This document shows positions 16,405-25,435 of a stretch of DNA of 64,000 nt, in pieces. Position numbers and translations under genes: made by a program. Under the pieces are notes generated by a model. It saw nothing but the letters and a program-made list of their open reading frames with translations, did no database searches and was not told the origin of the DNA. Numbering within the stretch: the first letter of the stretch is position 1; each line of letters begins with the position of its first letter. The stretch comes from Gracilimonas sp040117685 (lineage in GTDB: Bacteria; Bacteroidota; Rhodothermia; Balneolales; Balneolaceae): contig NZ_JBEDYP020000002.1 in NCBI RefSeq assembly GCF_040117685.2, forward strand, positions 186,001-250,000. Reading direction: 5' to 3'.

Positions 16405-16434
16405 AAGGCGCGCTCGCTGATGCAAGCACGCCTT
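16405..16434 (-). terminator. Hairpin terminator after the PiT-like permease gene
   Basis: AAGGCG and CGCCTT arms, extended by GCT/AGC and GC/GC across single mismatches. On the minus strand the hairpin is followed by eight T residues. It lies 26 bp past the permease stop. Confidence 0.8.
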
Positions 16435-16459
16435 AGTATGAGGTATTTGGCTTTAAATA

Positions 16460-17587
16460 TCAATAGCCAATCATTCCTAACAGCTGATCTCGCACTTCAT
16501 CGTTGATTGAGATTGCCAGTATAATAGATACGGCCAGCCCTATTAAAGCGTAACTCAGGTCCTTGAAGGCCATGCCAAACACTTTACCCATAGGCCGTCC
16601 TTTTTCTTTTCCGTCCATAATACTCATTCCAATTTCACGGCCGGCAAGCAGTCCCAGAAACACCCAGGTAGTGCTCATCGGTACGGTACTGATTGTTAGT
16701 TTGTACACCAGCAAGATGGCGTACACAAAATCGATGATGGTTGCTGAACGAACATCGGTAACCCTGGATTTCTCGGTAACAATTTCCTGAATCTTATCTC
16801 CTCTTAGGTAAAACAGCAGTCCAAGGCCGAAGAAGATAAAGAGTGCAAATCCGAGGAATTGAGTGAAGTCTAACGATCGGGGAAGATACACGGCTATGTT
16901 GGCAGCATCCTGCATTACCCAAACAGCCCAAAGCGTACCTGAAATAATCCACTGCAAAGGAACCCAGAATTTTTTGGGTTCTCCCTTAAATCTCTTCTCA
17001 ATGGTATTGGTTACCAACAACCATACCGCAAGTCCGGTTACCAGGGCAATGCCATATCCCTGTAAACTTTTACCGAGTACCGAGGTAATCCCTTCTGCAG
17101 AAGTGGCGAAACAGCTTAACAGTAAGAAGGTGGTTGAAACCGGCATACGCATACGGGTCAGTATCAACAAGAATACAGGCGCGGCTACCTGAAGGAATGA
17201 AAACTCCGTGGGAGCTTCCGAAAACCCTTTGGAGGTCAGGCGCTGGTAAGTTACATCCCCGTCAAATATATACCAGCTTACAGAAACGGTGACCAGGAAA
17301 ATCCCTCCGATCCATAACCAAAGCATCCACCATTTTTTATCCATGTTGGAGGCCAGAAAGGTACCGATGGTTTGAATACTGTCATTAGCTATAGCAGAAT
17401 AACCGGCAAACACAAAACCAACCCACATAGCCAGTTCTGCATAGGGAAAAACCACACCGGAGATAAAAAAGAAAAGACCAATCAGGCCTATAAAAATTCG
17501 TTCTTGTTTAATTACATCGTAAAAGCCGGTTGGGATTAGCCGTTCCATAGGGCTTTGTTCACTTTCGTTAGATTGTGTATTTGACAT
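16460..17587 (-). CDS. PiT-like (inorganic phosphate transporter family-like) membrane protein
   Basis: A 375-residue integral membrane protein with around ten hydrophobic segments and a polar N-terminal tail of about 30 residues. Two inverted-repeat signatures resembling the PiT family are visible. GYSAIANDSIQTIGTFLAS near residue 82 is like the family's GANDxANAxGT, and MQDAANIAVYLPR near 225 is its partner. Each is followed later by PVSTTFLLLSCFA (near 149) and PMSTTWVFLGLLAGRE (near 304), like the family's PVSTTH. PiT proteins move phosphate (or sulfate) with Na+ or H+. The motifs are divergent, so the substrate is uncertain. The gene is divergent from 17801 and has its own terminator. 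Many such genes are annotated only as hypothetical. Confidence 0.6.
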   Translation of the reverse strand: MSNTQSNESEQSPMERLIPTGFYDVIKQERIFIGLIGLFFFISGVVFPYAELAMWVGFVFAGYSAIANDSIQTIGTFLASNMDKKWWMLWLWIGGIFLVTVSVSWYIFDGDVTYQRLTSKGFSEAPTEFSFLQVAAPVFLLILTRMRMPVSTTFLLLSCFATSAEGITSVLGKSLQGYGIALVTGLAVWLLVTNTIEKRFKGEPKKFWVPLQWIISGTLWAVWVMQDAANIAVYLPRSLDFTQFLGFALFIFFGLGLLFYLRGDKIQEIVTEKSRVTDVRSATIIDFVYAILLVYKLTISTVPMSTTWVFLGLLAGREIGMSIMDGKEKGRPMGKVFGMAFKDLSYALIGLAVSIILAISINDEVRDQLLGMIGY

Positions 17588-17800
17588 TGATTTGTATTAG
17601 TGTGCTGAATATTTGCACCAAGGGTACTAAGCTCATGTTAAGACAGTGTTACGAGAGGCAGATTTAGCCAATACTTAACAATTTTATAACAATAGAAACT
17701 TTAAGGCCTAAGGCCTTGAAAATCACATACCCATGTTATTTCATTTTATCCGCCAAACCCTTTTATTTATGAATGATCATAAGTAATTAAACCTACTGCC

Positions 17801-18805
17801 ATGCTTCGCACCCTACTTCCTTTTGCATCCGCCCTGCTAATAATTATCGGTAGCTTCACTTCCCCGACACAACATCCTGAATTTCAATTCAACACCGTCA
17901 ATAGCGTTATTGGTGATATCAGTTATGAGAAAGAATTTGGGGTTCAACCGGACGCTTCTGCCTCTGAAGAAACCCGGATCAAAACTCACCTTCAATATGT
18001 AATTGAAATCCTTGGGAATACGGAAACACATCACCTGAATACTGAGCAGGCGGAAAACAGAAAGCACATTATCACTTTACTTAAGGAGTACATAGGTACC
18101 GGCGAGTTCCCAAAGAATCATCATTTTGAAAATCGCAGACCTGTTTTTATAGACCGGGATGGGAACTTGTGTGCCGTTGGTTATTTAATTGCCAAAACAG
18201 AAGGACTCAAAGCGGCCCAAAGAATAAACCGGGATCATAAGTTCGATTACATCAAAGATATTGACCCAAAGCATATCAATAGCTGGCTGGCTGAAAACGG
18301 GCTTACCCAAAAAGAAGCTGCTATGATTCAGCCTGCATATCAATCATCAATTACCAGAAACCAAAACAATATTGAAACCGAATATGCCATAGGCTCTTCT
18401 CTTTTGGCCGGGGCTCAGTTAGGTGCATTGAGCTATAGTCTGCTAACCGATGGCTCACCATCCGATATCAGAAAAGTCTCTGTTTTTAACTCGGCACTTG
18501 GTGCTGCTTCCCTCACCTTGGGATTGGTAAACCTCGATAACAGATATTCGGAAACTTCTTCACCGGCTCCTGAACAACCTTGTATATGCTGGACTACCAC
18601 TACCACTTATACGAATAAAGCCCGCACACACCTCTCCATAGCAAATATTGCCGTAGGCACAGCGTCATTAGTTTATAACAGCATTCGGTTTTTCAATGCT
18701 CCTCAAAAACAAGAGCCATCAAAGTTTAATGTTTCAGCGACCCAACTTTATGATCCCTCCTCCGGACAAACCGCACCTGCATTGTCGCTGTCCATGAAGT
18801 TCTGA
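17801..18805 (+). CDS. Conserved exported protein, unknown function
   Basis: A 334-residue protein with an N-terminal hydrophobic signal (about residues 1-20). The first half matches a conserved Bacteroidota-type pattern: HLxxV.. helices, then YIGTGEFPKNHHFENRRPVFIDRDGNLCAVGYLIAKTEG near residues 97-135, then YIKDIDPKHINSWLAENGLT and MIQPAYQ near 185. The single conserved Cys in LCAVGYL suggests an active or ligand residue, but no activity is known to me. The second half has glycine- and serine-rich hydrophobic stretches (SSLLAGAQLGALSY, LGAASLTLGLV), a CICW near 263, and could be membrane-associated or barrel-like. Stand-alone gene, divergent from the permease. Confidence 0.65.
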   Translation: MLRTLLPFASALLIIIGSFTSPTQHPEFQFNTVNSVIGDISYEKEFGVQPDASASEETRIKTHLQYVIEILGNTETHHLNTEQAENRKHIITLLKEYIGTGEFPKNHHFENRRPVFIDRDGNLCAVGYLIAKTEGLKAAQRINRDHKFDYIKDIDPKHINSWLAENGLTQKEAAMIQPAYQSSITRNQNNIETEYAIGSSLLAGAQLGALSYSLLTDGSPSDIRKVSVFNSALGAASLTLGLVNLDNRYSETSSPAPEQPCICWTTTTTYTNKARTHLSIANIAVGTASLVYNSIRFFNAPQKQEPSKFNVSATQLYDPSSGQTAPALSLSMKF

Positions 18806-18865
18806 TTCTGCCAAAATTTCACCGTCTTTTTCATATAAAGTTATACTTGTTTTCCATATTCCTTT

Positions 18866-18873
18866 TATATTTG
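18866..18873 (+). promoter_or_regulatory. Possible -7 element upstream of glutamate dehydrogenase
   Basis: TATATTTG matches the Bacteroidota -7 consensus TAnnTTTG and lies 50 bp before the ATG. A clear -33 TTTG at the usual spacing is missing (a TTG occurs 16 bp upstream), so this is weak. Confidence 0.3.
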
Positions 18874-18922
18874 GAACCGCTTTTTTGAGCGATTCAAGCT
18901 ACAAAACCATCAAATACAGACG

Positions 18923-20227
18923 ATGTCCACAAAAGACTCTATTGCCAGCGGCTATTACAAAGAACCGGTTCCTCATATTGCTCACGACTCCCCTTTTGCT
19001 TCTATGATGGAGCGCTTCCGGTTTGCAGCAGAAATTCTCGATTTAGATGAAGGTGTTTTTAAATATTTATCCAGTCCCGAAAAGGTAGTCATGGTTTCCA
19101 TCCCGGTCACGATGGACGATGGAAGTATCGAAGTATTTGAAGGGTACCGCGTTATCCATAACAGTATTCTCGGGCCATCCAAAGGTGGGATCCGGTATTC
19201 GGAAGACGTCACCATTGATGAAGTTAAAGCACTTGCTGCCTGGATGACCTGGAAATGTGCGGTCGTTAATGTTCCCTTTGGCGGAGCAAAAGGCGGCGTT
19301 AGGGTAAACCCAAAGAACTTATCACAGGCCGAACTGGAGCGACTCACCCGGCGATACACCGCCAATATGCTGGACGTGTTTGGTCCCGACCGTGATATCC
19401 CCGCCCCGGATATGAATACCAACGAGCAGGTGATGGCGTGGATAATGGATACCTACAGCATGAAGCAGAAGAAAACGGAAAATGCGGTGGTTACCGGAAA
19501 ACCCATTATCCTCGGCGGATCAAAAGGACGCAAAGAAGCCACCGGACGTGGCGTGGTAACCTGTACGCTTGCAGCTTTAGGTAAACTTCGCATTTCCCCA
19601 AGCAACACAACCGTGGTAGTACAGGGATTCGGAAATGTAGGTTCTGTTTCGGCTCAGCTTATGTATGAGCAGGGAGCTGAAGTAATTGCCATCAGCGATA
19701 TCAGTGGTGGTTATTACAACAAGAATGGTATCGACATTGAAGAAGCTATTCGCTATTCCCAAACGCATGGGAATTCACTGGAAGGTTTTGACGGAGCAGA
19801 GCCCATCAGCAATCAGGATCTGCTTGAACTTGAATGTGATGTTTTGATTCCCGCGGCAAAAGAAGACCAGATTAACAAAGAAAATGCATCCAGGATCAAA
19901 GCTAAGATTATCGCTGAAGGTGCTAACGGTCCCGTTACGGCCAATGCCGATAAATTGCTGGAAGAGAATGGGATTATGGTCATTCCTGACATCCTTGCAA
20001 ATGCCGGGGGTGTAACGGTTTCCTATTTTGAGTGGGTACAAGACCGCCACGGATATTTCTGGACAGAGGAACGCGTAAACCGCCGCCTGAACCGTATGAT
20101 GAGAGAATCGTTTGACAACTTGTTTATGGTGAGTGAAAAGTATAGTATTACGCTCCGTCAAGCGGCTTATGTGTATGCCATCGACCGGGTGGCCACAACG
20201 CTGAAACTGCGTGGTATATATGCTTAA
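18923..20227 (+). CDS. Glutamate dehydrogenase (Glu/Leu/Phe/Val family)
   Basis: A 434-residue NAD(P)-dependent glutamate dehydrogenase, interconverting glutamate and 2-oxoglutarate plus ammonia. The catalytic Lys is K123 in VPFGGAKGGV, the catalytic Asp D163 in PAPDMNT, and the substrate-binding GGIRY sits at 88-92. The Rossmann loop GFGNVGS is at 235-241, and E/D-rich ends of the second strand (ISDISGGYYN) suggest NAD-type binding, although cofactor choice is uncertain. Length and the GGAKGG context fit the hexameric GdhA-like class. Only three bases separate its stop from the RsbW-like gene, so the two are co-transcribed. Confidence 0.95.
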   Translation: MSTKDSIASGYYKEPVPHIAHDSPFASMMERFRFAAEILDLDEGVFKYLSSPEKVVMVSIPVTMDDGSIEVFEGYRVIHNSILGPSKGGIRYSEDVTIDEVKALAAWMTWKCAVVNVPFGGAKGGVRVNPKNLSQAELERLTRRYTANMLDVFGPDRDIPAPDMNTNEQVMAWIMDTYSMKQKKTENAVVTGKPIILGGSKGRKEATGRGVVTCTLAALGKLRISPSNTTVVVQGFGNVGSVSAQLMYEQGAEVIAISDISGGYYNKNGIDIEEAIRYSQTHGNSLEGFDGAEPISNQDLLELECDVLIPAAKEDQINKENASRIKAKIIAEGANGPVTANADKLLEENGIMVIPDILANAGGVTVSYFEWVQDRHGYFWTEERVNRRLNRMMRESFDNLFMVSEKYSITLRQAAYVYAIDRVATTLKLRGIYA

Positions 20228-20230
20228 TAA

Positions 20231-20638
20231 ATGAAATTACTACAGACCCTTACCCTACAGTCAACGTACGAGGAAGTTGAGAGAGTGGAAGAATTGCTTA
20301 CTGCTCTCCAGGAAGAACTCGGCTTTAATGATGAATTCTATGCCCGGCTGATGCTCACCGTTTCGGAAGCAGCTACCAATGGCATTCTTCACGGCAACAA
20401 ACTGGATGAATCCAAAACGGTTACCATTGAGGCGTTTAAAGATGGAAACAAGCTTATCTTTGATTCAAAAGATCAGGGCGAAGGATTTGACCCCGAATCT
20501 ATCCCGGATCCTCTTGCTGAGGAAAACTTACTTAAACCCAGCGGACGTGGTGTTTTCCTGATGGAAGAATATGCTGAGGAGGTTTCCTACACTGAAAACG
20601 GAACACGACTGAAGCTGGTTTTTACCTTGCCGGAGTGA
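20231..20638 (+). CDS. RsbW-type ATP-binding protein (anti-sigma/serine kinase fold)
   Basis: A 135-residue GHKL ATPase of the HATPase_c_2 class. The N-box is SEAATNGILHGN (E46 to N50), the G1 box DQGEGFDP at 81-88, and the G2 box GRGVFLM at 105-111. Such proteins phosphorylate or bind anti-anti-sigma proteins, or act as stand-alone phosphorelay partners. No STAS partner or sigma factor is adjacent. It sits 3 bp behind glutamate dehydrogenase, so its expression is tied to nitrogen or amino-acid metabolism. Target unknown. Confidence 0.88.
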   Translation: MKLLQTLTLQSTYEEVERVEELLTALQEELGFNDEFYARLMLTVSEAATNGILHGNKLDESKTVTIEAFKDGNKLIFDSKDQGEGFDPESIPDPLAEENLLKPSGRGVFLMEEYAEEVSYTENGTRLKLVFTLPE

Positions 20639-20996
20639 ATGTAGGTAAGTGGGTTTTTGAGCTACTCTTGAATCCCATACAATCCCATAAAGTCATTCAG
20701 AGCGTAGCGATGAATCTTTGTTATGAACCGCTCCTCAATTATTAATGGGAACAGATCCTTTTCCAAATATGATGGTTTGAGGTGATCAAGAAAATCCAAA
20801 AATCCTATAAACCATGGTTCAAAAACTATGGAACCTTGATTAGCTTGATTTTAGGATTACCATGATTGTCATTCAGAGTCCAGGAACCTTGACAATGAAC
20901 CTTTGCCCGGAAATGATTACCAAGCGTTATCTTGCTAAGGTCCCGCGATTGATAACCAGGCCCATACATATTTATTCCGCTCAGGATGACTTTTTA
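20639..20996. repeat. Gene-free stretch filled with dispersed repeat units
   Basis: This 358-bp gap holds a REP-like frame: GTCATTCAGAGCG (20692-20704) facing CGCTCAGGATGAC (20978-20990), 11 of 13 complementary, with another GTCATTCAGAG copy at 20868. Inside is the unit at 20801-20867 whose two halves reappear at 57156-57196. No ORF is credible. It separates the converging RsbW-like and tolC-like genes. Confidence 0.55.
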
Positions 20997-22325
20997 TTAT
21001 TCTGCAGCGGAAAGTATACGACCGCTTAATCTAAGCAATTGAGTTTCGGCTGTCTTTGCTTCAATTTGGGCTGCAATCAGTCGGTTTTCAGCATCCAATA
21101 AACTCTGCTGGGCTTCTCTCAATTCTACTGAGTTAATGGTCCCCAACCGAAATCGCTCCAGGGCTATTTCCTGGCTTTGTTGAGCATACTGAAGATTTTC
21201 TTTCTCCAACTCAATCAGGGAAAGGGCATCGCTGTACTGAGCATAGATTTGGCGAATCCGGGAGGTTATCTGAAACCGAACATCCTGCAGAAGCAACTCC
21301 TGATTTTTCCCGGCAATCTTAGCGTTTTGTCTGCGCCGGTTTTTATTCAGCCCATCAAACAGGTTGATCCGGGCCGTTACACCATAGGTAAATCCACTGG
21401 TTTCTGTGAAATCCGCAAAGCCGCTACTGGCTTCAGTTCGCTGATAACCATACCCCCCGTTTAAACTTATCTGTGGAAAAAACTCTCCGGTAATCTCACG
21501 GATTTCGGCCTCGGCAGCATCCTGGTTCAATCGTGCTATTTGTAATTCACTATTCTGTTGCAGCGCTTCCTCAATTAAAGGCTCAAGCCTTAGCTTCTCT
21601 GCCAAAATGATATCGCTACTTACGTCATATCCTGATAAGCTAGAATCTGCCAAAACCTGGGTAAGTAAAATCTTGGCTTGCTTCAGGCCTGTTCCGGATC
21701 GAATGAGTGCTGCACGGTCAGCATTGAAGTCGGCCCGGGATTGTATGAGGTCATATTCTGAACCGGAACCTAAATCAAGCCGAGTCTCGGCTATACGAAT
21801 TCTTTCCTGAGATACCTCAACGGTATTCTCCAGCACGTGATAGGCATTCTGCTGGCCTACAATTTGGTAATAAGTACTGATGATATCAGCCAGCACTTGT
21901 TCAAGCTGAAGACGGGCTTCCTTTTCATCAATCTCCTCTTCCAGTGATAGCCGGTCGGAAGTGGCGAACATAGATAAACCGTCAAAAATAGTCCATGTTG
22001 CATTCACCCCATAGCTGAAGATGGTAGTGCGGGCATTCTGGTCGTTTCGGTCAGGAATAGCGTTGGTTGAATATTCGGCCCTATTATCTTCAACGCTTTC
22101 ATTAAAAGTACCATCAGCAGTAATCACAGGCAGAAAACCGGCATTTCCCGGTGAATTATTATTAGATGATACACGGACTTCATTTTCAGCTATCCGGATG
22201 GCAAAATTATTCTCGAGTCCGGTTCTGATTACGCTTTCAATGCTTAGTGTATCCTGAGCCATCAGCGGATTTTGCAGAATACAAACGGTACCAATGATCA
22301 GTATAAACAGGGAGATTCTTTTCAT
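20997..22325 (-). CDS. TolC-family outer membrane efflux protein
   Basis: A 442-residue outer-membrane channel protein, third gene of the RND efflux operon. The signal peptide is about residues 1-23 (ending PLMAQ). Two TolC-type repeats follow, each with a long coiled-coil helix pair (SQERIRIAETRLDLGSGSEYDLIQSRADFNADRAAL and the later YAQQSQEIALERFRLGTINSVELREAQQSLLDAENRLIAAQ) and beta segments (YGVNATWTIFDGL, YGVTARINLFDGL). It should trimerise to make the exit duct for the pump. Its start lies one base past the pump gene's stop, so the three genes form one transcript. Confidence 0.93.
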   Translation of the reverse strand: MKRISLFILIIGTVCILQNPLMAQDTLSIESVIRTGLENNFAIRIAENEVRVSSNNNSPGNAGFLPVITADGTFNESVEDNRAEYSTNAIPDRNDQNARTTIFSYGVNATWTIFDGLSMFATSDRLSLEEEIDEKEARLQLEQVLADIISTYYQIVGQQNAYHVLENTVEVSQERIRIAETRLDLGSGSEYDLIQSRADFNADRAALIRSGTGLKQAKILLTQVLADSSLSGYDVSSDIILAEKLRLEPLIEEALQQNSELQIARLNQDAAEAEIREITGEFFPQISLNGGYGYQRTEASSGFADFTETSGFTYGVTARINLFDGLNKNRRRQNAKIAGKNQELLLQDVRFQITSRIRQIYAQYSDALSLIELEKENLQYAQQSQEIALERFRLGTINSVELREAQQSLLDAENRLIAAQIEAKTAETQLLRLSGRILSAAE

Positions 22326-22326
22326 T

Positions 22327-25300
22327 TTAAACAGGAGCAGTATCTAATTCTTTTTCAGCTTTCTTGATCGTCTCTTCGTCAATTATATCATCATCGGATT
22401 TCACCGGCGAGAGGTAGGAGTACATGGCGGGAATCACAAACAGAGTCAGTAAACTACCAATGATCAATCCACCAATTACAGCGATACCCATAGAAGTTCG
22501 GCTTTCAGCGCCGGCACCAAGAGCCAGTGCAATAGGCAGAATTCCCAGTACCGTAGAGATACTGGTCATCAAAATCGGGCGGAAACGTGCTGCAGAAGCA
22601 TCCAGAATGGCGTCCATAATGGAAAGCCCTTGTCGCTGTCGTTGGTTGGCAAATTCCACGATCAGTATTCCATTTTTAGTCACTAGCCCAATCAGCATAA
22701 TCATTCCAATCTGGCTGAAGATGTTGAGCGACTCATTGAAATACCACATACTCAGCAACGCCCCGGCTAAAGCCAATGGCACGGTTAACATAATGGTAAA
22801 CGGGTCACGAAAACTTTCAAACTGAGCCGAAAGTACCAGGTAAACCAAAGCAAGAGCCAGCAGGAAAATGAAGCCAAGGCTGGATGAACTTTCAACAAAG
22901 TCCCGGGAAGGCCCCGCAAGGCTGGTTACAAATGTATCGTCCAGAACGCCTTCTGCAATTTCATCCATCGTGTCAATACCATCGGCAATGGTGTTTCTGG
23001 GTGCCAAACTCGCCGAGATAGTAGCTGAGGCATACCGGTTAAAACGATAAAGTTGGGGCGGACTACTTTGCTCAGCTACCATTACAAGGTTATCCAGCTG
23101 AATGAGCCGACCCGAATTGTTTCGAACATACAGGCTTTTTAAATCCACGGGTTCATTTCGGTTTGTACGGCTTACCTGTCCGATAACCTGATATTGCTTT
23201 CCGTTCATGATAAAAAAGTCGAACCGCTGGCCACTCAACGATAGCTGTAAAGTCTCAGCAATATCCCGGACGGAAACGCCTAAGTCCTGAGCCCGTTCCC
23301 GGTCAATAGTAACCTGAAGTTCCGGTTTATTGAATTTCAGGTCCACATCCTGATAGGTAAACATCGGGTTGTTTCGCACTTCTTCCAGAAATTCAGGAAT
23401 CACTTCTTTAAGCTTTTCGAAGTTCTGGTTCTGCAGTACATACTGCACCGGCAAGCCTCCCCTGCTGCTGCCAATCGTTTGTTCCTGAGACACAAAAGTT
23501 TGAGCTCCGCTAAGATTTGTTACAAGCTGAGACAAGTCATTGGCTACATCATCCTGTGAACGCTCCCTGTTCTCGGGCTCTTCCAGAATGGCAAAGGCAA
23601 AACCGGAATTCACCGAACTGGAAGCGCCAAAACCAGGAGAGGTTACCGAGATCACCGATTTTGCTTCCGGAACACTATCCTGCACCAATGTTATAAGGCG
23701 GTCCATATAGTTATCCATGTACTCATAGGAAGCTCCTTCCGGGGCTTGTGCAAACATCCTTACCCGGCTTCGGTCTTCCAGGGGAGCAATTTCCTGAGGA
23801 AGAGTCATCATGAATAAGTAAATCAATCCTCCGGATGCTGCAATCACCAGAAACGAAACCCAGCGATTGTTCATGAATGCCTGAAGTGAGTTTTTGTACG
23901 CTTTATTCATAGCCAGGAAGAACGGCTCGGTCATCTCATAAAACCTGTTATGCCGTTCTCTTTTCTTGAGCAGTTTTGTAGATAACATCGGAGTTAGCGT
24001 TAAAGCCACGAACGATGAAATAACTACAGCTCCTGCAATCACAACGCCAAACTCACGGAATAAACGACCGGTTATTCCTCCTAAAAACAGGATCGGCATA
24101 AATACCGAAACCAATGCCGCCGACGTTGCAATAACAGCAAAGAAAATTTCTTTGGATCCTAAAATTCCGGCTATAGTCGGCTCCAGGCCCTGCTCAATTT
24201 TAGCATAGATATTCTCCAGTACCACAATGGCATCATCTACCACCAGACCAATGGCTAATACGATAGCCAGTAATGTTAATACGTTGATGGAAAATCCGGC
24301 CATGTACATCACAAAGAAGGCTCCAATCAAAGCAATAGGTATTACTACAACCGGAATAATGGTCGTGCGCCAGTCTCTCAGAAATAAAAATATAATAGCG
24401 ATAACCAGTAAAAAGGCGATGAAAATAGTCTGCTGTACTTCATCAATGGAAGCCCGTACGTATTCGGTTGTATCGAAACCAATGGCGGTTTCAATATCGG
24501 CCGGAAGGTCTTCTTCGATGGCATCCGCCCGCTTGTAAAACTCATCGGCTATGTCAATTTGGTTAGCTCCCGGCTGAGGTACCAGCACTACCCCTACCAT
24601 TGGCACACCATCTCGCTTCAAAATAGTACGCTCGTTCTGTGGACCTAATTCAGCATAGCCCAAATCACGAAGTTTGATGTTACTTCCGTTTCGCTGGCTT
24701 ATGATAAGATCATTGAACTCTTCTACCGTAGTCATCCTGCCCATCGTCCGAACCGTCAGTTCAGTCAGGTCTCCTTCAATTCGGCCGGAAGGTAATTCTA
24801 CGTTCTCACTGGCCAGTGCATTTCGTACATCCAGCGGGGTTAAATCGTAAGCAGCCAGCTTCATGGGGTCGAGCCAGAGACGCATCGAGTAGGTTTTATC
24901 TCCCCAAATTTGCACGCTACTGACACCATCAATGGTTTGAACGCGCTCTTTAAAGTAGTTGATGGCCACATCCGTTAGCTGAAGAAGATTCCGGGAATCA
25001 CTTTTGATATTAAAGAACAGAATCGGACGGGCGTCTGCATCCGCTTTTGAAACTACGGGTGGGTCGGCGTCGGGTGGTATATTTCTGACAGCTCGCGAAA
25101 CCCTGGCGCGTACATCGTTGGCTGCGGTTTCCAAGTCCACATCCAGATTAAACTCGACAGTTACCGTACTTCGCCCTTCACGGCTTACAGAAGTCAGGTT
25201 CTTGATGCCGGCAATACCGTTAATTTCTTCTTCCAGCGGTTCAGTAATCTGCGATTCAATGACCTCCGCATTCGCCCCGATGTACGAGGTACTCACGGTC

Positions 25301-25434
25301 ACAATGGGCGGGTCAACGGCCGGATATTCTCTGACAGGCAGGTAGTTAAAGGAAATAATCCCAAACAGAACAATGACGATAGAAAAAACGGTAGCTAATA
25401 CCGGGCGACGAATACTCAGTGATGATAAACTCAT
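22327..25434 (-). CDS. RND efflux pump, inner membrane permease (AcrB/MexB-like)
   Basis: A 1035-residue RND transporter using the proton gradient to export drugs or other compounds. Twelve hydrophobic segments occur in two halves of six, each preceded by a large periplasmic loop. TM4 carries the proton-relay acidic pair in GLVVDDAIVVLENIY (near residue 400). The C-terminal half ends with the typical long TM block and a polar tail. The sequence type is HAE-1 (hydrophobe/amphiphile) rather than heavy-metal HME. It is the middle gene of the operon: adaptor, pump, outer-membrane channel, spaced by one base each. The substrate cannot be told from the sequence. Confidence 0.96.
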   Translation of the reverse strand: MSLSSLSIRRPVLATVFSIVIVLFGIISFNYLPVREYPAVDPPIVTVSTSYIGANAEVIESQITEPLEEEINGIAGIKNLTSVSREGRSTVTVEFNLDVDLETAANDVRARVSRAVRNIPPDADPPVVSKADADARPILFFNIKSDSRNLLQLTDVAINYFKERVQTIDGVSSVQIWGDKTYSMRLWLDPMKLAAYDLTPLDVRNALASENVELPSGRIEGDLTELTVRTMGRMTTVEEFNDLIISQRNGSNIKLRDLGYAELGPQNERTILKRDGVPMVGVVLVPQPGANQIDIADEFYKRADAIEEDLPADIETAIGFDTTEYVRASIDEVQQTIFIAFLLVIAIIFLFLRDWRTTIIPVVVIPIALIGAFFVMYMAGFSINVLTLLAIVLAIGLVVDDAIVVLENIYAKIEQGLEPTIAGILGSKEIFFAVIATSAALVSVFMPILFLGGITGRLFREFGVVIAGAVVISSFVALTLTPMLSTKLLKKRERHNRFYEMTEPFFLAMNKAYKNSLQAFMNNRWVSFLVIAASGGLIYLFMMTLPQEIAPLEDRSRVRMFAQAPEGASYEYMDNYMDRLITLVQDSVPEAKSVISVTSPGFGASSSVNSGFAFAILEEPENRERSQDDVANDLSQLVTNLSGAQTFVSQEQTIGSSRGGLPVQYVLQNQNFEKLKEVIPEFLEEVRNNPMFTYQDVDLKFNKPELQVTIDRERAQDLGVSVRDIAETLQLSLSGQRFDFFIMNGKQYQVIGQVSRTNRNEPVDLKSLYVRNNSGRLIQLDNLVMVAEQSSPPQLYRFNRYASATISASLAPRNTIADGIDTMDEIAEGVLDDTFVTSLAGPSRDFVESSSSLGFIFLLALALVYLVLSAQFESFRDPFTIMLTVPLALAGALLSMWYFNESLNIFSQIGMIMLIGLVTKNGILIVEFANQRQRQGLSIMDAILDASAARFRPILMTSISTVLGILPIALALGAGAESRTSMGIAVIGGLIIGSLLTLFVIPAMYSYLSPVKSDDDIIDEETIKKAEKELDTAPV

Positions 25435-25435
25435 G

